Below are positions 59,661-64,000 of a stretch of DNA of 64,000 nt, in pieces. Each line of letters begins with the position of its first letter. Within the stretch, counting starts at the first letter, position 1. The stretch comes from Pseudonocardia broussonetiae (lineage in GTDB: Bacteria > Actinomycetota > Actinomycetes > Mycobacteriales > Pseudonocardiaceae): contig NZ_CP053564.1 of assembly GCF_013155125.1 (NCBI RefSeq), positions 1,867,501 through 1,931,500 of the forward strand, in the 5' to 3' direction. The notes under the pieces were generated by a model that did not search any database, was not told the origin of the DNA, and saw nothing but the letters and a program-made list of their open reading frames with translations. The position numbers and the translations under genes were made by a program.

Positions 59661-59897
59661 TTATCGGGCGGTCGAGGTGTAGGGCAGCAGGGCGACCTCG
59701 CGGGAGTTCTTGACCGCGACCGCGACGTCACGCTGGTGCTGGCGGCAGTTGCCGGTGACGCGACGGGCCCGGATCTTGCCGCGGTCGGAGATGAACTTCC
59801 GCAGCAGGCCGGTGTCCTTGTAGTCGATGTCCTGGGCCTTGTCCTTGCAGAACGCGCACACCTTCTTCTTCGGCTTGCGCAGGACGGGCTTGGCCAT
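59661..59897 (-). CDS. rpsR: ribosomal protein bS18
   Basis: A 78-residue 30S protein with signature [25 protein letters not shown] and C-terminal YTSTAR. A zinc-type motif is retained: VCAFCKDK and NCRQHQ. Actinobacteria often have a second, C-minus S18 under zinc control; that copy is not in this window. Forms a dimer with S6. Confidence 0.98.
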   Translation of the reverse strand: MAKPVLRKPKKKVCAFCKDKAQDIDYKDTGLLRKFISDRGKIRARRVTGNCRQHQRDVAVAVKNSREVALLPYTSTAR

Positions 59898-59952
59898 GGT
59901 GGTGCTCCTGGTGCTCGGTCACCGCGCGCGGGGCGCGCGGGAGGGGGTGGAT

Positions 59953-60495
59953 CTAGAAGGGGGGCTCGTCGTCGGCGGCGGGACCGCTGCCGGCGGGCGG
60001 GGCCGAACCCCAGGGGTCGTCGTTCTGGCCGCCGCGGGAACCGCCGCCGCCGTACCCACCACCGGAGCCGCCGGAACCGCCGGAGCCGCTCCCGCTGCCG
60101 CCGAAGCCCCCGCCGCCGCCGTCGCTGCCGCGGCTGACCTTGTTGACCTTGGCGGTGGCGTACTTGAGCGAGGGGCCGACCTCGTCGACCTCGAGCTCGA
60201 CCACGGTGCGCTTCTCGCCCTCACGGGTCTCGAAGGAGCGCTGCCGCAGCCGGCCGGACACCATCACGCGCATGCCGCGCGTGAGCGTCTCGGCGACGTT
60301 CTCCGCCGCCTGGCGCCACACGTTGCAGCGCATGAACAGCGCGTCGCCGTCCTTCCACTCGCCGGACTGGCGGTCGAAGGTGCGCGGCGTGGCCGCGACG
60401 GTGAAGTTGGCGACCGCGGCACCGGACGGGGTGAACCGCAGCTCCGGGTCGGCGGTGAGGTTGCCGACCACGGTGATGACAGTCTCGCCGGCCAT
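59953..60495 (-). CDS. ssb: single-stranded DNA-binding protein
   Basis: A 180-residue SSB. The OB fold (about 1-115) includes [17 protein letters not shown] and [16 protein letters not shown] Gly/Ser-rich linker is followed by the acidic tip ADDEPPF, which recruits partner proteins. It protects single-stranded DNA in replication. It lies 10 bases after rpsF. Confidence 0.98.
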   Translation of the reverse strand: MAGETVITVVGNLTADPELRFTPSGAAVANFTVAATPRTFDRQSGEWKDGDALFMRCNVWRQAAENVAETLTRGMRVMVSGRLRQRSFETREGEKRTVVELEVDEVGPSLKYATAKVNKVSRGSDGGGGGFGGSGSGSGGSGGSGGGYGGGGSRGGQNDDPWGSAPPAGSGPAADDEPPF

Positions 60496-60505
60496 CGCTA
60501 CCGCC

Positions 60506-60832
60506 TCAGCTCGCCGCGGCGGCGGGCGCCGGGGCGGCCCGCTTCTTCGGCTCGCGGCGCAGCACCTTGGTGCGCAGGACGGACTCGTTGAGCCCGAGCT
60601 GGCGGTCGAGCTCGGCGACGGTGGCCGGCTCGCAGGTGATCTCGATGACGGCGTAGATGCCCTCGGCGTGCTTGAGGATCTCGAAGGACAGGCGGCGCTT
60701 GCCCCAGACCTCGATCTTCTCGACAGTGCCCCCGTCGTTCTTCACGACGGTGAGGAACTGCTCCAGCGACGGCGTGACGGTGCGCTCGTCCAGGCTGGGG
60801 TCCAGGATGACCATGAGCTCATAGTGACGCAT
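60506..60832 (-). CDS. rpsF: ribosomal protein bS6
   Basis: A 108-residue 30S protein beginning [16 protein letters not shown] with the S6 signature and a basic Ala-rich tail. The ATG at 60832 matches the family start, with GGAGG 12 bases upstream; a GTG three codons earlier has better spacing but not the family N-terminus. First gene of the operon rpsF-ssb-rpsR-rplI. Confidence 0.97.
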   Translation of the reverse strand: MRHYELMVILDPSLDERTVTPSLEQFLTVVKNDGGTVEKIEVWGKRRLSFEILKHAEGIYAVIEITCEPATVAELDRQLGLNESVLRTKVLRREPKKRAAPAPAAAAS

Positions 60833-60892
60833 GAGAACCACTCACCTCCTACGGTCTGACGGTCGCGGGATGTCCGCGACAGGAGGTTCTCA
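60832..60892 (-). promoter_or_regulatory. rpsF leader with start-sequestering fold (possible S6:S18 autoregulatory RNA)
   Basis: In the RNA, TGAGAACCTCCT (60892-60881) can pair with AGGA (60850-60847) and GGTTCTCA (60839-60832), with a 7-base bulge. The pairing covers the ribosome site and the first base of ATG. A hairpin GTCGCGG/CCGCGAC (60880-60862) sits inside. S6:S18 autoregulation through an rpsF leader is known in bacteria; that this is such a leader is inferred. Confidence 0.6.
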
Positions 60893-61042
60893 CCGCACCC
60901 CGACAGTCCCGTGCCCCGAGATCGTGATCCGGGGAGGCGACGACGGCGTCCAGGGGGACGCCGGTCGAGGTGCTGCAACGAGGCTACCAGCGTGAACACG
61001 CGCGCCCGGCACCGCCCGCCGGGGACCGTCGGTGCCGGACAC

Positions 61043-61048
61043 TATCCT
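61043..61048 (+). promoter_or_regulatory. possible -10 of a leaderless transcript
   Basis: TATCCT lies only six bases before the ATG at 61055, with no ribosome site. This would give a transcript starting at or near the start codon, common in actinobacteria. The -35 is weak. Confidence 0.4.
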
Positions 61049-61054
61049 CGCCCC

Positions 61055-61825
61055 ATGCTCATCGGGGCCCACGTGCGCGAGGACGACCCGGTCGCCGCGG
61101 CGGCCGAGCGGGGCGCCGACATCGTGCAGGTGTTCCTGGCCGATCCGCAGGGCTGGAAGAAGCCGCCGCCGCACCCGCAGGCCGACGAGCTGCGCGCCAG
61201 CGACGTCGCGGTCGTCGTGCACTCGCCCTACGTCGTCAACCTCGCCTCGCTCAACAACCGCATCCGCATCCCCTCGCGCAAGCTCGTCGTGCAGCACGCC
61301 GAGGCCGCGGCCGGTGTGGGGGCGATCGGCCTGGTCGTGCACGGCGGGCACGTCACGCAGGGCGAGGACGCGGCGCAGGGCGTCGACAACTGGCGCAAGT
61401 TCTTCGAGCGCCAGGCCGACGAGGGCGGCTTCGCGGTGCCGATCCTCATCGAGAACACCGCGGGCGGCGAGAACGCGATGGCCCGCCGCTTCGACGCGCT
61501 GGCCCGGCTCTGGGACGCGATCGGCGAGTACGGCGCGGGCTTCTGCCTCGACACCTGCCACGCCCACGCGGGCGGCGAGGAGCTCGTCGGCGTGGTCGAC
61601 CGCGCGCGGGCGGTCACGGGCCGGATCGACCTGGTGCACCTCAACAACTCCCGCGACGGGTTCGACTCCGCGCGCGACCGGCACGCCAACATCGACTCCG
61701 GCACGATCGAGCCCGAGGTGCTGGCCGCGGTGTGCGCCGCCGCCGACGCGCCGGTGGTGGTCGAGACCCCGGCCGAGGGCCAGCCCGCCGACATCGCGTT
61801 CCTGCGCGAGCGGCTGGCGCGGTGA
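61055..61825 (+). CDS. nfo: AP endonuclease, endonuclease IV type
   Basis: A 256-residue TIM-barrel enzyme of the AP endonuclease 2 family (Nfo). Metal ligands fit VVHSPYVVNLAS, LVVHGGHVTQGED, ILIENTAG, CLDTCHAHAGGEEL, LVHLNNSRDGFDSARDRHANI and VVETPAE. It nicks DNA at abasic sites in base-excision repair. No ribosome site; possibly leaderless. The stop overlaps the next gene (GTGA). Confidence 0.93.
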   Translation: MLIGAHVREDDPVAAAAERGADIVQVFLADPQGWKKPPPHPQADELRASDVAVVVHSPYVVNLASLNNRIRIPSRKLVVQHAEAAAGVGAIGLVVHGGHVTQGEDAAQGVDNWRKFFERQADEGGFAVPILIENTAGGENAMARRFDALARLWDAIGEYGAGFCLDTCHAHAGGEELVGVVDRARAVTGRIDLVHLNNSRDGFDSARDRHANIDSGTIEPEVLAAVCAAADAPVVVETPAEGQPADIAFLRERLAR

Positions 61826-63228
61826 CGCGCACGGCACTCGACGCGCCGCGGGTGCCCGAGCGGGTCGGCGGCGGCCGACCCGCGGTCCCCGCGCGCCTCG
61901 TCCTGGCGGTCCTGGTGCTGCTCACCGGCGTCACGATGCTGCTGGGCTACGCCAACAAGGCCCGCTGCACCGGCCCGGGGTACGACGCCGCGGGCCGCTC
62001 GGTGCCCGACTACGAGATCCGCGTCGACCGCGACGTCTGCTACTCCGACATCCAGTACCTCTGGCTGGGCCGCGACGTCGACCGGCACGTCTTCCCCTAC
62101 GTCTCCGGCTCGATCACCCCCGACGGGCAGCTCGTCGGCGGTGTCGTCGAGTACCCGGTGCTCACCGGCCTGCTGATCTGGGCGGGCGCGTACTTCGTGC
62201 AGACCGACGGCGGGTTCCTCCTGGCCTCGGCGCTGCTGATGGCCCCGTTCGGGCTGCTCACGGGCTGGATGCTCGGGCGGATGGCGCGCTGGCGGGCGCT
62301 GCTGTGGGCCGTCGGGCCACCGCTGGTGCTCTACGCCTTCCACAACTGGGACCTGCCCGTCGTCGCCTGCGCGGTGGGGGCGATCTACGTGGTGCACGGG
62401 CGCGGCACCGACCGCGCGCTCGTCGACCGCGCCACCGTCGCCGCCGTCCTGCTCGGCCTGGGCTTCGCGCTCAAGCTCTACCCGGGCGCGTTCGTGCTGC
62501 CCCTGGCGCTGCACGTCCTCGCGCACAACCGGCCCGGAGCGCTCGACTGGTTCGGCGCGCTGCGGGTCGCGCTGGCCGCCGCGGGCACGGTCGTGCTGGT
62601 CAACCTGCCGTTCGCGCTGGTCGGCTACGAGGGCTGGCGGGCGTCGTTCACCTTCCAGCAGCTGCGCAACGTCGACCTCACGACCAACTCGATCTGGTAC
62701 TGGGGGTTCCGGCCGGAGTCGAACCCGGAGAACGTCGAGTTCCAGGACGCGATCGACGTCCTGTCGCCGGCGCTGGTGCTGCTGTCGTTCGCGGTGGCCG
62801 CGGCCGTGGGCTGGTGGCGGTTCCGGCGCGCCGGCCGCTACCCGTGGATCGGCGTGAGCGCGGCGATGCTGTGCGGGTTCATGCTCCTGCACAAGGTCCA
62901 CTCGCCGCAGTACACGCTGTGGCTGCTGCCGTTCCTGGTGCTGCTCGCGGTGCCGTGGAGCTGGATCGCGGCCTACCTGGTGGCCGACGCGGTGATGGGG
63001 ATCGGGATCTTCCGCTGGTTCTACGCGTTCAAGGCCGGCACGGGCGGCATCTACGACGGGCTGGCGGCGCAGGCCGTCGCCGTCGGCGTGTGGGGCCGGG
63101 CGGTGCTGCTCGTCGTGCTGTTCGTGATGTTCCTGCGGCTGCCCGAGCCCTTCGACGGCGGGCCGCCCGACGCTGACGGCGTCACTTCCAGGCGAACACC
63201 GGTTGTTCCAGGTGGGCCACCCGCGTAG
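61822..63228 (+). CDS. DUF2029 (glycosyltransferase 87) integral membrane protein
   Basis: A 468-residue protein with about 10-11 helices, related to polyprenol-phosphate-mannose-dependent alpha-mannosyltransferases (GT87). Features: Asp in the first outer loop in YEIRVDRDVCYSDIQYLW, then LYAFHNWDLPVVACAVGAIY and FALKLYPGAFVLPLALHVLA. Mycobacteria have a similar gene near rpsF; so its place here agrees. The substrate is unknown. Its end overlaps the convergent Nudix gene by 47 bases. Confidence 0.85.
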   Translation: MTRTALDAPRVPERVGGGRPAVPARLVLAVLVLLTGVTMLLGYANKARCTGPGYDAAGRSVPDYEIRVDRDVCYSDIQYLWLGRDVDRHVFPYVSGSITPDGQLVGGVVEYPVLTGLLIWAGAYFVQTDGGFLLASALLMAPFGLLTGWMLGRMARWRALLWAVGPPLVLYAFHNWDLPVVACAVGAIYVVHGRGTDRALVDRATVAAVLLGLGFALKLYPGAFVLPLALHVLAHNRPGALDWFGALRVALAAAGTVVLVNLPFALVGYEGWRASFTFQQLRNVDLTTNSIWYWGFRPESNPENVEFQDAIDVLSPALVLLSFAVAAAVGWWRFRRAGRYPWIGVSAAMLCGFMLLHKVHSPQYTLWLLPFLVLLAVPWSWIAAYLVADAVMGIGIFRWFYAFKAGTGGIYDGLAAQAVAVGVWGRAVLLVVLFVMFLRLPEPFDGGPPDADGVTSRRTPVVPGGPPA

Positions 63229-63778
63229 GCCTGCCGTGGAGGACCACCTCCCGGAACTGGTGCAGCACCGCGCCGGTGGGGGCGTGCACGAACCGGTCGA
63301 ACAGCGGCACCTGGATCACCGGCGCGTCCGACTCGGGGATCGTCAGGAACCGCGGCTCCACGTCGATCAGAGTGAGCGGCACCCGGTGCACCGCGCCGAC
63401 CTCGTCCGGGTTGGGCGTCAGCTCGCCGACGGCGCCCGCCCACAGCACGACGGGGGTGATGACGTAGCCGGAGCGGGTGGCGTAGTCGTCGAGGACGCCG
63501 AGCTCGGTCGACTCGTCGAGCCCCAGGCCCAGCTCCTCGAACAGCTCGCGGCGCGCGGTCTCGCCGGCGTCCTCGCCCGGGTCGGTCCGCCCGCCGGGCA
63601 GCGCCCACTGGCCGGAGTGGCCGCGCAGCGTCGGCGCGCGGCGGGTGAGCAGGAACGCGGGGCCGTCGTCCTCCTCGATGAGGGTGATGGCCACCGCCGA
63701 GCGCTTGAGGTCGCGGCGCTCGATCGGCCGCGGCGTGAACGCCGCCAGCGCGGCCACGACGTCCTCGCGCGCGGTCAC
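63182..63778 (-). CDS. Nudix hydrolase, CoA-pyrophosphatase-like
   Basis: A 198-residue enzyme. The Nudix box is complete: GGRTDPGEDAGETARRELFEELG (two pieces: GGRTDPGEDAGE, TARRELFEELGLG). LLTRRAPTLRGHSGQWALPGG is like the NudL/CoA diphosphatase motif. It hydrolyses a nucleoside diphosphate linked to another group, perhaps CoA. The GTG overlaps the upstream gene stop (GTGA). Confidence 0.9.
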   Translation of the reverse strand: MTAREDVVAALAAFTPRPIERRDLKRSAVAITLIEEDDGPAFLLTRRAPTLRGHSGQWALPGGRTDPGEDAGETARRELFEELGLGLDESTELGVLDDYATRSGYVITPVVLWAGAVGELTPNPDEVGAVHRVPLTLIDVEPRFLTIPESDAPVIQVPLFDRFVHAPTGAVLHQFREVVLHGRPTRVAHLEQPVFAWK

Positions 63779-64000
63779 GCCGGCACCGCCGCACGGGCGA
63801 CGGGCGCGGACGCGGACGGGCGCGCGGGCCAGTCGGGGTCCTCGACGCCGACCATCCGCACCGGGTCGGTGGCCGGCACCAGCACCGAGCGGACGACGAG
63901 CACGCACAGCCCGACGACGGCGGCGTCGCGCAGCAGCACCGCGCCGAGGAACCAGTCCGGGGGCAGGCCCATGTTCGCGGGCGTCAGGTAGTAGTACATC
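63775..64000 (-). CDS. membrane protein, C-terminal part (runs off right edge)
   Basis: Seventy-four or more residues: YYYLTPANMGLPPDWFLGAVLLRDAAVVGLCVLVVRSVLV (in pieces), a helix near 20-40, then a hydrophilic Pro/Ala tail ending VARAAVPA. The first Met at 63999 may be internal. Family not identified. Coupled to the Nudix gene. Confidence 0.6.
   Translation of the reverse strand, partial: MYYYLTPANMGLPPDWFLGAVLLRDAAVVGLCVLVVRSVLVPATDPVRMVGVEDPDWPARPSASAPVARAAVPA

Overview
The window is very GC-rich, with almost every third codon position G or C. It encodes a typical actinobacterial gene set: a FadE5-type acyl-CoA dehydrogenase, a SARP-family regulator, an MT0933-type antitoxin, an LLM (F420-type) oxidoreductase, DUF1206, DUF3040 and DUF4333 proteins, and the rpsF-ssb-rpsR-rplI-dnaB block beside a DUF2029 membrane mannosyltransferase-like gene, as in mycobacteria. 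It looks like chromosome of a high-GC actinomycete, most probably a Pseudonocardia-like member of the Pseudonocardiaceae. The genus is inferred from style, not from any search. No rRNA, tRNA, CRISPR array, prophage or complete insertion sequence was found.

Layout. 1-1.7 kb: two CTP-dependent sugar nucleotidyltransferases. 1.7-6.7 kb: a secreted Tat-type amidase, fadE5 with its own operators, an ECF sigma factor with a fused SnoaL domain facing a stand-alone SnoaL-like gene, and a CBS protein. 6.8-13.9 kb: VanW protein, small GroES-like protein, AAA ATPase, DUF1206, SIMPL and FxsA proteins. 13.9-20.4 kb: a SARP regulator with neighbours that share 11-bp tandem boxes. 20.4-24.1 kb: the 2-oxoacid dehydrogenase operon bkdABC, with a perfect palindrome inserted in frame in E2. 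24.3-27.3 kb: a polar amino-acid ABC transporter. 27.3-31.6 kb: hydrolase, AhpD-like protein, and a 633-residue protein that resembles a helicase without its ATPase motifs. 31.8-35.8 kb: a monocarboxylate symporter pair and PEP carboxykinase. 36-40.2 kb: a kinase-LLM fusion and an MFS/TetR pair with a clear operator.

40.2-41.2 kb is non-coding. It is a 739-bp unit bounded by 60-bp inverted repeats (51/60 identical), each able to fold, enclosing repeated palindromes. 41.8-46.6 kb: tldD/pmbA and a DUF2339 membrane protein. 46.7-47.7 kb: a gene broken by a 59-bp tandem duplication, coupled to a small DUF6802-like protein. 47.8-52.9 kb: trmB, a bacterial nitric oxide synthase oxygenase, a thioesterase, an NYN protein and an amidohydrolase. 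53.4-56.8 kb: aldo/keto reductase and a CoA-transferase/enol-lactonase-like operon. 57.2-60.8 kb: dnaB, rplI, rpsR, ssb and rpsF, with a perfect SOS box at dnaB, DnaA-box-like sites, and an rpsF leader that can hide its own start. 61-64 kb: AP endonuclease, DUF2029 protein, Nudix hydrolase and the edge of a membrane protein.

How they work together: many genes form overlapping ATGA/GTGA pairs (rfbF, ABC transporter, bkd, mct, tldD/pmbA, CoA-transferase operon), so translational coupling is common. Central carbon functions (PEPCK, monocarboxylate uptake, branched-chain/pyruvate oxidation, acyl-CoA oxidation, CoA transfer) recur. The most unusual material is regulatory or repetitive rather than new enzymes.
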